A stretch of 64,000 nt of DNA from Ideonella benzenivorans (lineage in GTDB: Bacteria; Pseudomonadota; Gammaproteobacteria; Burkholderiales; Burkholderiaceae_C), in assembly GCF_020387415.1 (NCBI RefSeq), contig NZ_JAGWCB010000012.1, positions 62,001 to 126,000 of the forward strand, given 5' to 3'. The translations under genes and the position numbers were made by a program. Shown piece after piece: positions 1 through 10,274 of this stretch. The notes beneath the pieces are model-generated. The model was not told the origin of the DNA. It did not search any database and saw nothing but the letters and a program-made list of their open reading frames with translations. How positions within the stretch are numbered: position 1 is the first letter of the stretch; the number at the start of each line of letters is the position of its first letter.

Positions 1-419
1 GCAACTGCCTGCTGCAGGCCACGGCCTACCAGCACGACATGGCGGGCCCGCACTTCGAGGAGTTCTACCCGAACCGGCCGGTGGACGCCTCGCACCCCGA
101 TGTGCTGCTGGACCACAACCGCTGCATTCTCTGCGGCCTGTGCGTGCGGGCCAGCCAGCTGCTGGACGGCAAGTCGGTCTTCGCCATCGGCGGGCACGGC
201 ATCCACAGCCACCTGGTGGTCGACAGCCCCAGTGGACAGTTGGGCGATTCGGCGCTGAGCGTGCACGACCAGGCGACCGGCATCTGCCCCGTGGGCGCGC
301 TGATGCCCAAGCGGGTGGGCTTTCAGGACCCGATCGGCCAGCGGCGCTTCGACCTGCACCGGGTGGACGAGCCGCACAGCCAGGAGGCCCCGCCGCCCGG
401 CCAGGAAGACACGCCATGA
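1..419 (+). CDS. hoxU: NAD-reducing hydrogenase diaphorase subunit HoxU (3' part only)
   Basis: This is the C-terminal part of HoxU, the iron-sulfur subunit that links the HoxF flavoprotein to the HoxYH hydrogenase in the cytoplasmic bidirectional NAD-linked [NiFe] hydrogenase. The frame is already open at base 3, so the gene begins outside the window. About 138 residues are visible. They contain a ferredoxin-like cluster motif, CILCGLCVRA, a second ligand set around TGICPVGAL, and the family stretch RPVDASHPDVLLD. The stop overlaps the start of hoxY (ATGA, 416-419), which indicates translational coupling. Identification rests on these motifs and on the hoxY-hoxH-hoxW genes that follow. The upstream partner hoxF is expected but not visible. 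Confidence 0.93.
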   Translation, partial: NCLLQATAYQHDMAGPHFEEFYPNRPVDASHPDVLLDHNRCILCGLCVRASQLLDGKSVFAIGGHGIHSHLVVDSPSGQLGDSALSVHDQATGICPVGALMPKRVGFQDPIGQRRFDLHRVDEPHSQEAPPPGQEDTP

Positions 420-994
420 CGACGCCCGCGCCCCCCGCCTATCCGGAGCCGGCCCCGCGCAAGCTGAAGGTGGCGACCACCTCGCTGGCCGGCTGTTTCG
501 GCTGCCACATGTCGCTGCTGGACATCGACGAGCGGCTGTTCACGCTGATCGAGCATGTGCAATTCGATTGCTCTCCGCTGACCGACCTGAAGGAGGTTGG
601 CCCCTGTGATCTGGGGCTGATCGAGGGGGGCCTGTGCAACGTGGAGAACATCGAGGTGCTGCAGGCCTTCCGCGCCCAATGCAAGGTGCTGGTGGCCGTG
701 GGCGCCTGCGCGATCAACGGCGGCCTGCCTGCCCAGCGCAACCGGCTGGACATCGGCGATGTGCTGCGCGAGGTCTACGTCCACCGGCCCGGCACGCGCG
801 CGGATGCCCAGGTGCCCAACGACCCCGAGCTGCCGCTGCCGCTCAACCAGGTGCGGCCCATCCACGAGGTGGTGCTGGTGGATTACGAGCTGCCGGGCTG
901 CCCGCCTTCGGCCGACACCTTCTGGGCCTTCTTCACCGACCTGCTGGCCGGGCGCACCCCGCGCCTGGCCCACGGCCAGATCCACTACGACTGA
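416..994 (+). CDS. hoxY: NAD-reducing hydrogenase small subunit HoxY
   Basis: This 192-residue protein is the [NiFe] hydrogenase small subunit of the Hox type. It carries the proximal Fe-S cluster that passes electrons between the HoxH active site and the HoxFU diaphorase. Cluster ligands are visible as GCFGCH (Cys27 and Cys30), the Cys of AVGACAINGG and the Cys of LPGCPPSAD. It is short and has no twin-arginine signal, as expected for a soluble cytoplasmic enzyme rather than a membrane-bound uptake hydrogenase. The ATG at 416 overlaps the hoxU stop by four bases. The hoxH ATG follows five bases after its stop, so the genes form one operon. Confidence 0.95.
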   Translation: MTTPAPPAYPEPAPRKLKVATTSLAGCFGCHMSLLDIDERLFTLIEHVQFDCSPLTDLKEVGPCDLGLIEGGLCNVENIEVLQAFRAQCKVLVAVGACAINGGLPAQRNRLDIGDVLREVYVHRPGTRADAQVPNDPELPLPLNQVRPIHEVVLVDYELPGCPPSADTFWAFFTDLLAGRTPRLAHGQIHYD

Positions 995-999
995 ACCCC

Positions 1000-2514
1000 A
1001 TGGCCAGCACCGACCTGGAAACCGCCGCCCACCCGCAAGGCCTGCGCCGCGTGGCCATCGACCCGGTGTCGCGGGTGGAAGGCCACGGCAAGGTCACGCT
1101 GCTGCTGGACGAACACCACCGCGTCCAGCAGGCCCGGCTGCACATTGTCGAATTCCGGGGTTTCGAGGCCTTCATCGAAGGCCGCCCCTACTGGGAGGTG
1201 CCGGTGATGGTGCAGCGCCTGTGCGGCATCTGCCCGGTGTCGCACCACCTGGCCGCCTGCAAGGCCCTGGACCATGCGCTGGGCATCACCACCCTCCCCC
1301 CCAGCGCCGAGAAGCTTCGCCGGCTGATGCACTACGGCCAGGTGCTGCAGTCGCACGCGCTGCACTTCTTCCACCTCTCGTCCCCCGACCTGCTGTTCGG
1401 CTTCGACTCGGAGCCGGCCCGGCGCAACATCGTCGGCGTGGCTCAGGCGCATCCGGACATCGCCCGCCAGGGCGTGCTGCTGCGCAAGTACGGGCAGGAG
1501 ATCATCCGCGCCACTGCCGGCAAGCGGGTGCATGGCACGGGCTCGGTCCCGGGTGGGATGAACCGCCACCTCAGCCCCGAGGACCGCGGGATGCTGCGCG
1601 CCCAGGCCGACACGATGGTGCAATGGGCCCAGGATGCCGTTCACCTGGTGCAGCGCCTGCATGCCCAGAACCCGGCGCTCTATGACCAGTTCGCCCGCCA
1701 CCCGGCCCACCTGCTGTCGCTGGTCCGGCCGGACGGTGCGCTGGACCTCTACGCCGGCCGGCTGCGGGTGCGCCATGCGCAGGGCACGCTGCTGGAAGAC
1801 CAGGTGGACGACCAGCGCTACCTCGATCTGATCGAAGAGGAAGTCCGCCCCTGGAGCTACATGAAGTTCCCCTACCTGCGCCGCCTGGGCCCGGCCGAGG
1901 GCTGGTACCGGGTGGGCCCGCTGGCCCGGGTGCAGAACTGCGACCGCATTCCCTCGCCGCTGGCCGAGACCGAACGGCAGGCGTTCGTCGCCCATGGTCA
2001 GGGCGCGCTGATCGACGCCACCCTGGCCTACCACTGGGCCCGGATGATCGAGCTGCTGCACACGGCGGAAGTGGTGCGTGAGCTGCTGGACGACCCGGAC
2101 CTGCTGGCCGGCGAGCTGCTGGCCAGCGGCCAGCGCACGGGCGAAGGCGTCGGCATCCTCGAAGCCCCCCGCGGCACGCTGATCCACCACTACCGGATCG
2201 ACGACGATGACCTGGTGCGCTACTGCAACCTGATCGTCTCCACCACCCACAACAACCAGGCGATGAACGAGGCCGTGCGCTCGGTGGCCCGCACCTACTT
2301 CGACGGGCGCGAGGTCACCGAAGGCCTGCTCAACCACATCGAGGTGGCGATCCGCGCCTACGACCCCTGCCTGTCCTGCGCCACCCACGCCATGGGCCAG
2401 ATGCCGCTGGAGGTCGTGGTGCTCGACGCGGCGGGCCACTGCCTGTCGCATGTGCGCAAGTCCAGCCAGGGCGAACTCACCCAGGGGTCCGGGACGCTGG
2501 ATTGGACGGCTTGA
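1000..2514 (+). CDS. hoxH: NAD-reducing hydrogenase large subunit HoxH
   Basis: This 504-residue protein is the catalytic [NiFe] subunit that oxidises or produces H2. The N-terminal metal motif is RLCGICPVSHH (Cys75, Cys78). The C-terminal motif is DPCLSCATH (Cys457, Cys460, His463). Homologues are made as precursors and cleaved after this His by the dedicated protease HoxW once nickel is inserted. Here the peptide after His463 is 41 residues long, which from memory is longer than the roughly 24 residues removed in Cupriavidus HoxH. Its last bases overlap the putative TTG start of hoxW. Together with hoxU and hoxY it makes up most of a soluble NAD-dependent hydrogenase. Confidence 0.96.
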   Translation: MASTDLETAAHPQGLRRVAIDPVSRVEGHGKVTLLLDEHHRVQQARLHIVEFRGFEAFIEGRPYWEVPVMVQRLCGICPVSHHLAACKALDHALGITTLPPSAEKLRRLMHYGQVLQSHALHFFHLSSPDLLFGFDSEPARRNIVGVAQAHPDIARQGVLLRKYGQEIIRATAGKRVHGTGSVPGGMNRHLSPEDRGMLRAQADTMVQWAQDAVHLVQRLHAQNPALYDQFARHPAHLLSLVRPDGALDLYAGRLRVRHAQGTLLEDQVDDQRYLDLIEEEVRPWSYMKFPYLRRLGPAEGWYRVGPLARVQNCDRIPSPLAETERQAFVAHGQGALIDATLAYHWARMIELLHTAEVVRELLDDPDLLAGELLASGQRTGEGVGILEAPRGTLIHHYRIDDDDLVRYCNLIVSTTHNNQAMNEAVRSVARTYFDGREVTEGLLNHIEVAIRAYDPCLSCATHAMGQMPLEVVVLDAAGHCLSHVRKSSQGELTQGSGTLDWTA

Positions 2515-3008
2515 CGTCGCTGGCCTCCCCTGCTGACAACGCCCCCTGGCTGCTGATCGCCTGGGGCAACCGCAGCCGTGGCGATGATGCGCTGGGGCCT
2601 CTGTTGCTGGACCGCCTGCAAGCCTGGCTGGGCCAGACGGTTGGCGCACAGGCGCCCCAGGTGGCCTGCATCGAAGACCAGCAACTGCAGGTCGAACACG
2701 CACTGGACCTGCTCGGACGCCGGGGCGTTCTGTTCATCGATGCCGCGCTCGATCTGAGACAACCCTTTGCCATCGAAACCCTCCGAGCGAGGCGGGACGC
2801 CAGCTTCAGCACCCACGCCCTGTCCCCGCAGGCCGTGCTGCAAGCCCACCTCGACGTCTGCCGATGCCCACCGCCACCCAGCACCCTGTTGACACTGCGG
2901 GCCTCTGCCTTCGACCTGGGGACCCCGCCCAGCGCGCAAGCGCTGAGCGATCTCGCGCTGGCCGAAGTCTGGGCACGTGACTGGCTGACCCGTTGCCGGC
3001 GGACGTGA
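2502..3008 (+). CDS. hoxW: Hydrogenase maturation protease HoxW
   Basis: This 168-residue M52-family endopeptidase is predicted to remove the C-terminal tail of pre-HoxH after nickel insertion. The N-terminal signature is WGNRSRGDDALGP, equivalent to the GN-x-DDG motif with the nickel-sensing acidic residue. No ATG is available. The longest frame starts with TTG at 2502 inside the end of hoxH, and another TTG lies at 2511, so the exact start is uncertain. Overlap with hoxH fits translational coupling of protease and substrate. No hoxI or hyp genes follow. The next gene is on the opposite strand, so this is the end of the operon. Confidence 0.85.
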   Translation: MDGLTSLASPADNAPWLLIAWGNRSRGDDALGPLLLDRLQAWLGQTVGAQAPQVACIEDQQLQVEHALDLLGRRGVLFIDAALDLRQPFAIETLRARRDASFSTHALSPQAVLQAHLDVCRCPPPPSTLLTLRASAFDLGTPPSAQALSDLALAEVWARDWLTRCRRT

Positions 3009-3026
3009 CGCGGCCGGTCGATCAGC

Positions 3027-4148
3027 TCATGCGGCCGCCGCGCCTGGCAGCGTGGCCATCAGGCGCTGCAACCGCGCCGCCAGCTCCGGCGACGTCAATG
3101 CCAAAGGGAGGCGGGCCATGCGCGGATCGGCCAGACAGGCCTTCACCCGGGTGAACGTGGGCGAAGGGTCACTGGCCAGATCGAAGTCCTGCAGAGACTT
3201 CAGCTGGCCCTGGGCCAGCAATTCCCCCAGCCGGGCGCACAGATAGCCCAGGGCCAAGGGCAGCGCCCGCGCGCCGTCCAGCGAGCGATAGGAACGGACC
3301 AGCAGTTCGTCCGCATCGCTGGCATCGGCAATGACGCTCGCCGGCAAACCCCACTGCGCCATCAGCAGGCGGCCGATCTCTGAGGCTGGCAGGCCCAACT
3401 GGGCTTGCTCAGCGGCACAGCGCCCCGGGTGATCGGGCTGCACCAGGTCCTTGAGCAAGCCCATCGGCGTGGTCGCCACCACCGCCAGCCGGCCCAGAAA
3501 GGACAGCAGCACCGCACTCACCACCGCGCCACGGTCCTCGATCGGCAATTCGGCCGTCAGATGCTGCGCCAGCTCACTCGCCAGGGCACTGGCGCGCCAG
3601 ACACGGTCCAGCATCGGCTGGCGCACCGGAGCATCTGGTGCGAAGGAGGACATCATGGCGTAGCGCAGGCAGATCGCACGCACCTCGGTCAGGCCCAGGT
3701 GGATCACGGCCTGAGCCACGCTGGTCACCGGCGTCTCCAGCCCATACAGCGGCGAGTTCACCGCCGACAGCAGCTTGCCCGCAATGACCGGTTCCGAGAC
3801 GATGAGATCCACCAGTTGGGCCGAGCTGGCTTCACTCAGCAGATCGGTCGACACCAGGTGCAGCATCAGGCGCGATGGCCGGGGTATGTGCTGAAACACG
3901 GCCACCAAGGCGGCCTGCCGCGCTGGCGGCACCTCTGCTGCGGACACCCAATGGAAAGGCGCGGGGGGATCGGGTTCGGCGTCCTCGGTGGCCCCGCTTG
4001 GAGCCGACGAACCCGCTTCGGTGGGCTGTGCGACGGGAATCACGCGCTTCATGGCCTCCGGACGAGACCGTTGGGAACGCTGCCCCAGGACAACCCAGGC
4101 CAGGGCCACCACGCCCAGGGCCACCGCCAGCCAGATGATGTTGCTCAT
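3027..4148 (-). CDS. Membrane-anchored HDOD-domain protein
   Basis: This 373-residue protein has an N-terminal membrane segment (about residues 5-22, following MSNIIWLAVALG), a short Pro/Ala-rich linker, and an HDOD domain from about residue 100 to 290. The domain shows the typical I-P-x-P-S and SEPVIAGKLL...VNSPLYG patterns. HDOD proteins are HD-superfamily relatives, often without complete metal-binding residues, and commonly take part in signalling. The exact role here is unknown. The open frame extends upstream to 4316 but would run through a tRNA gene, so the ATG at 4148 is chosen. It is convergent with hoxW, 18 bases away, and is probably transcribed alone. Confidence 0.75.
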   Translation of the reverse strand: MSNIIWLAVALGVVALAWVVLGQRSQRSRPEAMKRVIPVAQPTEAGSSAPSGATEDAEPDPPAPFHWVSAAEVPPARQAALVAVFQHIPRPSRLMLHLVSTDLLSEASSAQLVDLIVSEPVIAGKLLSAVNSPLYGLETPVTSVAQAVIHLGLTEVRAICLRYAMMSSFAPDAPVRQPMLDRVWRASALASELAQHLTAELPIEDRGAVVSAVLLSFLGRLAVVATTPMGLLKDLVQPDHPGRCAAEQAQLGLPASEIGRLLMAQWGLPASVIADASDADELLVRSYRSLDGARALPLALGYLCARLGELLAQGQLKSLQDFDLASDPSPTFTRVKACLADPRMARLPLALTSPELAARLQRLMATLPGAAAA

Positions 4149-4232
4149 GGCGCGGATTCTGCAATTGGGCGTGACACCCCGAAACCGGGACAAGCCAGCC
4201 CCAAAGGCCTCAAACCGCACGTGCCAATGAAA

Positions 4233-4254
4233 AACGCCGCTTTGAAGCGGCGTT
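4233..4254 (-). terminator. Hairpin terminator after tRNA-Ser
   Basis: A near-perfect inverted repeat (AACGCCGCTT / AAGCGGCGTT) is followed on the minus strand by a run of five T. It lies just downstream of the tRNA-Ser 3' end. It is symmetric and could also act on the plus strand. Confidence 0.75.
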
Positions 4255-4268
4255 TTTGGCAAGGCGGT

Positions 4269-4361
4269 TGGCGGAGACGGAGGGATTCGAACCCTCGATG
4301 GAGTTTTTGACCCCATACTCCCTTAGCAGGGGAGCACCTTCGGCCTCTCGGTCACGTCTCC
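4269..4361 (-). tRNA. tRNA-Ser (anticodon GCU)
   Basis: On the minus strand the acceptor arms GGAGACG and CGTCTCC pair, followed by G and an encoded CCA. The anticodon stem CTCCC/GGGAG encloses the seven-base loop CTGCTAA, giving anticodon GCT for AGC/AGU codons. A GGTTCGAATCC T-arm and a long variable arm of class II tRNA type are present. The 93-base length including CCA fits tRNA-Ser. A terminator follows. Confidence 0.95.
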
Positions 4362-4389
4362 AACCTAAGCTTTGCAGTATAGCGTGAAA

Positions 4390-5679
4390 TTACGCTTTTG
4401 CCTCGTCGATTGTCGGAATTGCTGCATCCAGATCGAAAGCCTTGTGCAGCGCGCGCACGGCGAGCTCCATGTACTTCTCCGCGATCACGACCGAAGTCTT
4501 GATTTCGCTGGTGCTGATCATCTGGATGTTGATGCCCTCTTCGCTCAGCGAACGGAACATCTTGCTGGCCACGCCCACATGGCTGCGCATGCCAATGCCG
4601 ACGATCGAAACCTTGCAGATCTTGGGATCGCCCAGCACGTCTGACGCGCCAGTGGCCGGCTGCACCTGTGTGCGCAGCAGGTCCAGCGTGCGCTGGTAAT
4701 CGTTGCGGTTGACCGTGAACGAGAAGTCGGTCTTGCCGTTCGACGACACGTTCTGGATGATGACATCCACCTCGATGTTGGCGTCCGCCACCGCACCCAG
4801 GATCTGGGACGCAACGCCCGGCTTGTCCGGCACGCCCGTCACGGTGACCTTGGCTTCGTCGCGGCTGAAGGCGATGCCCGAGACAACGGCTTGTTCCATC
4901 TTTTCGTCTTCCTCGAAGGTGATCAGAGTGCCCGACTTGGCCTCTTCCTCAACACTGATATCCCAGGGGGTGAAGCTGGAGAGCACCCGCAGCGGCACGC
5001 GGTACTTGCCGGCGAACTCGACCGAGCGGATCTGCAGCACCTTGGAGCCCAGGCTGGCCATTTCCAGCATTTCCTCGAAGCTGATCGTGCTCAGACGACG
5101 GGCTTCGGGCACGATGCGCGGATCGGTGGTGTAGACACCGTCCACGTCGGTGAAAATCAGGCATTCGTCGGCCTTCATCGCCGCGGCAATCGCCACCGCC
5201 GAGGTGTCCGAACCGCCCCGACCCAGCGTGGTGACGTTCTGGCCCTCGTCCACGCCCTGGAAGCCGGTGATCACGACCACCTTGCCGGCCGCCAGATCGG
5301 CGCGCACCTTGGTGTCGTCGATGCTCTCGATGCGCGCCTTGGTGTAGGCCGAATCGGTCTTGATGGGCACCTGCCAGCCTGAATAGCTGATCGCCTCCAT
5401 GCCTTCGGCCTGCAGCGCCAGGGACAACAGCCCGACCGACACCTGCTCGCCGGTGCAGGCGATCATGTCGAGCTCGCGCAGCATCGCAGGCGTCTGTTTG
5501 GCGGGAGAGACTTCCTTGGCCAGGCCCAGCAGGCGGTTGGTTTCCCCGCTCATTGCCGAAGGAACGACGACCATCTGGTGGCCCGCGCGGGCCCACTTGG
5601 CCACGCGCTTGGCGACATTGCGGATGCGCTCGGTCGAGCCCATCGACGTGCCGCCGTATTTGTGTACGATCAAAGCCAT
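4390..5679 (-). CDS. lysC: Aspartate kinase
   Basis: This 429-residue enzyme phosphorylates aspartate, the first step toward lysine, threonine and methionine. The N-terminal kinase motif KYGGTSMGS (from residue 7) and the TLGRGGSDTSA and TDVDGVYTTDP stretches are intact. The C-terminal third carries two ACT-type regulatory domains, with VTVTGVPDKPGVAS and VSIVGIGMRSHVG marking their starts. This implies feedback control by lysine and/or threonine. The ATG at 5679 is chosen because the kinase motif begins six residues later; the open frame continues upstream only as antisense to tilS. It sits between tilS and tRNA-Ser on the same strand. Confidence 0.96.
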   Translation of the reverse strand: MALIVHKYGGTSMGSTERIRNVAKRVAKWARAGHQMVVVPSAMSGETNRLLGLAKEVSPAKQTPAMLRELDMIACTGEQVSVGLLSLALQAEGMEAISYSGWQVPIKTDSAYTKARIESIDDTKVRADLAAGKVVVITGFQGVDEGQNVTTLGRGGSDTSAVAIAAAMKADECLIFTDVDGVYTTDPRIVPEARRLSTISFEEMLEMASLGSKVLQIRSVEFAGKYRVPLRVLSSFTPWDISVEEEAKSGTLITFEEDEKMEQAVVSGIAFSRDEAKVTVTGVPDKPGVASQILGAVADANIEVDVIIQNVSSNGKTDFSFTVNRNDYQRTLDLLRTQVQPATGASDVLGDPKICKVSIVGIGMRSHVGVASKMFRSLSEEGINIQMISTSEIKTSVVIAEKYMELAVRALHKAFDLDAAIPTIDEAKA

Positions 5680-5753
5680 GAGGTTGCGAATGTAGCGACA
5701 GCGCCCAGGTGGGCGAAAGACTTGCACAGCCGCTTCGCGACCACGCAAACCCC

Positions 5754-7127
5754 CTATTCTATGGGATCGCTGGCGTTTTCGAGCCGGTCGGCCGTCCAGA
5801 CAGGCCGCCACTGGCGCACCCCGGGGGCAGCCCACTGGCGGGCATCCACCCCCAGCCCCGGCACGAACAGCACCGTGGGCGCGTCCGTGTGGGGATCCAA
5901 GCGGCACAGCAGCGGCGCATCGCGCAGCCAGGCCGGAACACCGACCGCCTGGAATTGTTTCTTCAGGTTGCGGGGCGGCCGCCCGGGCCCCAGCTGAAAC
6001 GTCTCCCCGCCCTGGCGCGACAGGACCCAGGCATCCTGCAGCTGAGCCTGGCTGAGCCCACCTTCCTGGGCGGGCTCGAAATGCAGCGTGCCCCTCCAGG
6101 CGCTCAGCCTGATGGGGCTCACCCCCCGCACCGGCCATCGCGAGCCCCATGCCAAGGGCTTGGCAGAGGATGCAACCTCCGCCTGTGTGACCGACAGAAC
6201 GCCCCGGTAGAGCTGCCAGACCAGCCCCCCTTCGGACGGCCAGCGGGCAGCACCGGGCCGCCCCAGGCGCGCCAGCATCTGACGCTGCAGCATCTCGTGC
6301 GGTGGCGGCTGTTGAAACATCCGGGCGGCCTGCCGCAGCCAGGCCTGCAACGCGAACTGCTGCCGCACCGGCGACAGCTGAGCCCAGGCCTGCAAGGGCA
6401 GCCGGTCTGGCTGACCGCCCAGCTGATGCAGATCGGCCTGTGCCACCTCGTCGATCAACTGGGCCGCCGCCTGGCTGTGCCGGGCCACTGTCACCAGAGC
6501 CTCCGAAGCGGCCGGAAAGTGCTGCGTCAGCACCGGCAGCACGGCCTGACGAATTCGGTTGCGCGCGAAGCGGAGGTCCTGGTTGCTGTCGTCCTCCACG
6601 TGCCGCAGCCGGTGCCGGGCCACATAGTGCGCAATCGCCGTGGCTGGCTGATCCAGCCAGGGACGGATCCAGCACAGGCCGTCGCGCCACATCAGCCCCG
6701 GCATGGCCGCCAGGCCCCTCGGGCCTGCGCCACGCAGGGCTTGCAGCAACACGGTCTCGGCCTGGTCGCGCCGGTGGTGGGCCAACAGCACCGTGTCGGC
6801 CCCTTCGGCCCGGGCCAGTTCGGCCAAGGCGGCGTAACGTTCGCGCCGGGCCCAGGCCTCCACGCTTTCGCCAGCGGACGGTCGGGAGGTCAATCGCCGC
6901 GCACGAAACTGCAAGGCCGCATCACCGGCCGCCCAGCGGTGCACCTGTGCGCGGGCCTGGGCCAGCCAGCGGTCGGCCTGCGGCATCAGGCCGTGGTGAA
7001 CATGCAAGGCCACCACCCGCAGCCCGGTGCCCCGGGCCTGGCGCCACACGGCGTGCAGCAAGGCGGTCGAATCGCGCCCACCGCTGAAGGCCACGGCGAG
7101 CACGGGGGCCGCCGGTGCGGCGGCCAT
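5754..7127 (-). CDS. tilS: tRNA(Ile)-lysidine synthetase TilS
   Basis: This 457-residue N-type ATP pyrophosphatase modifies C34 of the CAU-anticodon tRNA-Ile to lysidine, allowing AUA decoding. The PP-loop AFSGGRDSTALL is near the N terminus. HVHHGL, LLAHHRRDQAETVLLQALRG and the DDSNQD...RNRIR motif follow in family order. The C-terminal region is more variable. The gene starts four bases after the accA stop and is followed by lysC on the same strand, so accA-tilS-lysC are probably co-transcribed. Confidence 0.94.
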   Translation of the reverse strand: MAAAPAAPVLAVAFSGGRDSTALLHAVWRQARGTGLRVVALHVHHGLMPQADRWLAQARAQVHRWAAGDAALQFRARRLTSRPSAGESVEAWARRERYAALAELARAEGADTVLLAHHRRDQAETVLLQALRGAGPRGLAAMPGLMWRDGLCWIRPWLDQPATAIAHYVARHRLRHVEDDSNQDLRFARNRIRQAVLPVLTQHFPAASEALVTVARHSQAAAQLIDEVAQADLHQLGGQPDRLPLQAWAQLSPVRQQFALQAWLRQAARMFQQPPPHEMLQRQMLARLGRPGAARWPSEGGLVWQLYRGVLSVTQAEVASSAKPLAWGSRWPVRGVSPIRLSAWRGTLHFEPAQEGGLSQAQLQDAWVLSRQGGETFQLGPGRPPRNLKKQFQAVGVPAWLRDAPLLCRLDPHTDAPTVLFVPGLGVDARQWAAPGVRQWRPVWTADRLENASDPIE

Positions 7128-7131
7128 GGTC

Positions 7132-8103
7132 TCAGCGCGCCGAGGTGTCGGTGAAACGGCCGTAGGACTTCAGGCGCTCATAGCGGCGCGCCAGAAGATC
7201 CGGTACCGACAGGTCGGACACCTGCCGCAGCGCATCGACCAGCGCGCGCTTGACCGAGGTGGCCATGTGCTTGGGATCGCGGTGGGCACCGCCCACGGGT
7301 TCGTTGACGATCTTGTCGATCAGGCCGAGCGCCTTCAGACGGTGGGCGGTGATACCCAGGGCCTCGGCGGCATCCGACGCGCGCTCGGCCGTCTTCCACA
7401 GGATGGAAGCGCAGCCTTCCGGCGAGATGACGGAATAGACGGAGAACTGCAGCATCAGCACCTGGTCGGCCACGCTGATGGCCAGCGCGCCGCCCGAACC
7501 GCCTTCCCCGATGATCGTGGTGATGATCGGCACTTCGAGCTGGGCCATCTCGAAGATGTTGCGGCCGATGGCCTCGGACTGGCCACGCTCCTCGGCGCCG
7601 ATACCGGGATAGGCGCCCGGGGTGTCCACAAAGGTGAACACCGGCAGGCCGAACTTCTCGGCCAGCTTCATCAGGCGCAGCGCTTTGCGGTACCCCTCGG
7701 GCCGCGGCATGCCGAAATTGCGCGCTGCGCGCTCCTTGGTGTCCCGGCCCTTCTGCTGCCCCACGACCATGCAGGCCTGGCCATTGAAACGGGCCAACCC
7801 CCCGACGATGGACTGGTCGTCCGCGAAGGCGCGATCGCCGTGCAGTTCCTGGAAGTCGGTGAAGATCTCGTTGACGTAGTCCAGCGTGTAGGGACGCTGA
7901 GGATGGCGGGCGATCTGCGTGACCTGCCAGGGTGACAGCTGGGTGTAGATGTCCTTGGTCAGCTGCAGGCTCTTCTTGTCCAGCCGATCGATCTCTTCCG
8001 AGATGTCCACCGCCGACTCGTTCTGGACGTAGCGCAGTTCTTCGATCTTCGACTCGAGTTCGGCAATCGGCTGTTCAAAGTCCAGGAAGTGTCGCTTGCT
8101 CAT
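7132..8103 (-). CDS. accA: Acetyl-CoA carboxylase carboxyltransferase subunit alpha
   Basis: This 323-residue protein is the alpha half of the carboxyltransferase that makes malonyl-CoA for fatty acid synthesis. It pairs with AccD, encoded elsewhere. Family motifs include the N-terminal helical [14 protein letters not shown]-like region, [17 protein letters not shown] and [12 protein letters not shown], which form the CoA-binding and oxyanion sites. Length matches the family. The ATG at 8103 has a clear AAGGAGT ribosome binding site. The open frame could extend 23 codons upstream but without a better start. Confidence 0.97.
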   Translation of the reverse strand: MSKRHFLDFEQPIAELESKIEELRYVQNESAVDISEEIDRLDKKSLQLTKDIYTQLSPWQVTQIARHPQRPYTLDYVNEIFTDFQELHGDRAFADDQSIVGGLARFNGQACMVVGQQKGRDTKERAARNFGMPRPEGYRKALRLMKLAEKFGLPVFTFVDTPGAYPGIGAEERGQSEAIGRNIFEMAQLEVPIITTIIGEGGSGGALAISVADQVLMLQFSVYSVISPEGCASILWKTAERASDAAEALGITAHRLKALGLIDKIVNEPVGGAHRDPKHMATSVKRALVDALRQVSDLSVPDLLARRYERLKSYGRFTDTSAR

Positions 8104-8135
8104 GGGCGGGTACTCCTTTTTCAAGCGCAAAGAGA

Positions 8136-8789
8136 TCAGTAATCGACGGGCAGCGGATCGAGGCTGCGCCACAGGTACCAGGTGGCCACCGAACGGTACG
8201 GCGCCCAGCCTTCTCCCAGCTCACGCGCCTCGGCACGCGACACGGGCTCGCCGCTGAAGTAGCGGTTGCTGATGCCCTTGAGCAGGCCCAGGTCGTCAAG
8301 CGGCAACACGTTGGGGCGCATGAGGTGGAAGATCAGAAACATCTCGGCCGTCCAACGACCGATGCCGCGGATTGCCACCAGCTCGTCGATGATGGCTTCA
8401 TCGTCCATGTGCTGCCACTGCGGCACATGGACCTCGCCCTCGACGAAATGCCTGGCCAGATCCCGCAGGTATTCTGCCTTGCGCGCCGACAGACCGGCAG
8501 CGCGCAAGCTAGGGGTCTCCTGCGCCAGGACGAGCGTGGGATCAATCGCGTAAGAGGGGCCGCCCAGCAGCGCGGCGAACTTGTCCCAGACCGATTGGGC
8601 CGCCTTGACCGAGATCTGCTGCCCGACCACCGAGCGCGCCAGCGTGGTGAAGGCGTCGCCCCGGCTTTGCAGACGGGCCTCACCGAACTGGGGGATGAGC
8701 TTCTTCATCACCCGGTCGCGCTTGGAAAGGTACTTGCAGGCGTCGTCCCAGTAACCGGGGGTGACGCCTAGACTGGATGCATCTGCCAC
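8136..8789 (-). CDS. DNA-3-methyladenine glycosylase II (AlkA-like)
   Basis: This 217-residue helix-hairpin-helix DNA glycosylase removes alkylated bases. The HhH element [13 protein letters not shown] (about 138-150) is followed by the catalytic Asp in VLPLDDLG (Asp165/166). The N-terminal [12 protein letters not shown] motif is typical of the short AlkA/MagI type that lacks the Ada-like extra domain. The only start compatible with the frame is GTG at 8789, one base after the cysS stop, which suggests coupling to cysS. The order cysS - glycosylase - accA on one strand suggests a transcript. Confidence 0.9.
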   Translation of the reverse strand: MADASSLGVTPGYWDDACKYLSKRDRVMKKLIPQFGEARLQSRGDAFTTLARSVVGQQISVKAAQSVWDKFAALLGGPSYAIDPTLVLAQETPSLRAAGLSARKAEYLRDLARHFVEGEVHVPQWQHMDDEAIIDELVAIRGIGRWTAEMFLIFHLMRPNVLPLDDLGLLKGISNRYFSGEPVSRAEARELGEGWAPYRSVATWYLWRSLDPLPVDY

Positions 8790-8790
8790 G

Positions 8791-10167
<1,377 letters not shown>

Positions 10168-10274
10168 CGGGGAAACGGCTGGCGCACCGGCTGCCATGCC
10201 CCCGTGGACCCACGGGAAAACAGCCGGCTGACGCTCGATACAATCGGGTGAGTATAGCCAAGGAGCCCTTGAAC

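Noticed and set aside
985-2703. Long minus-strand open frame opposite hoxH
   Set aside because: It is a shadow of the conserved hoxH gene in a high-GC sequence; its translation shows no recognisable domain.
4149-4316. N-terminal extension of the HDOD protein
   Set aside because: The extension would be translated from the tRNA-Ser gene and terminator and adds no domain; the ATG at 4148 begins the membrane anchor.
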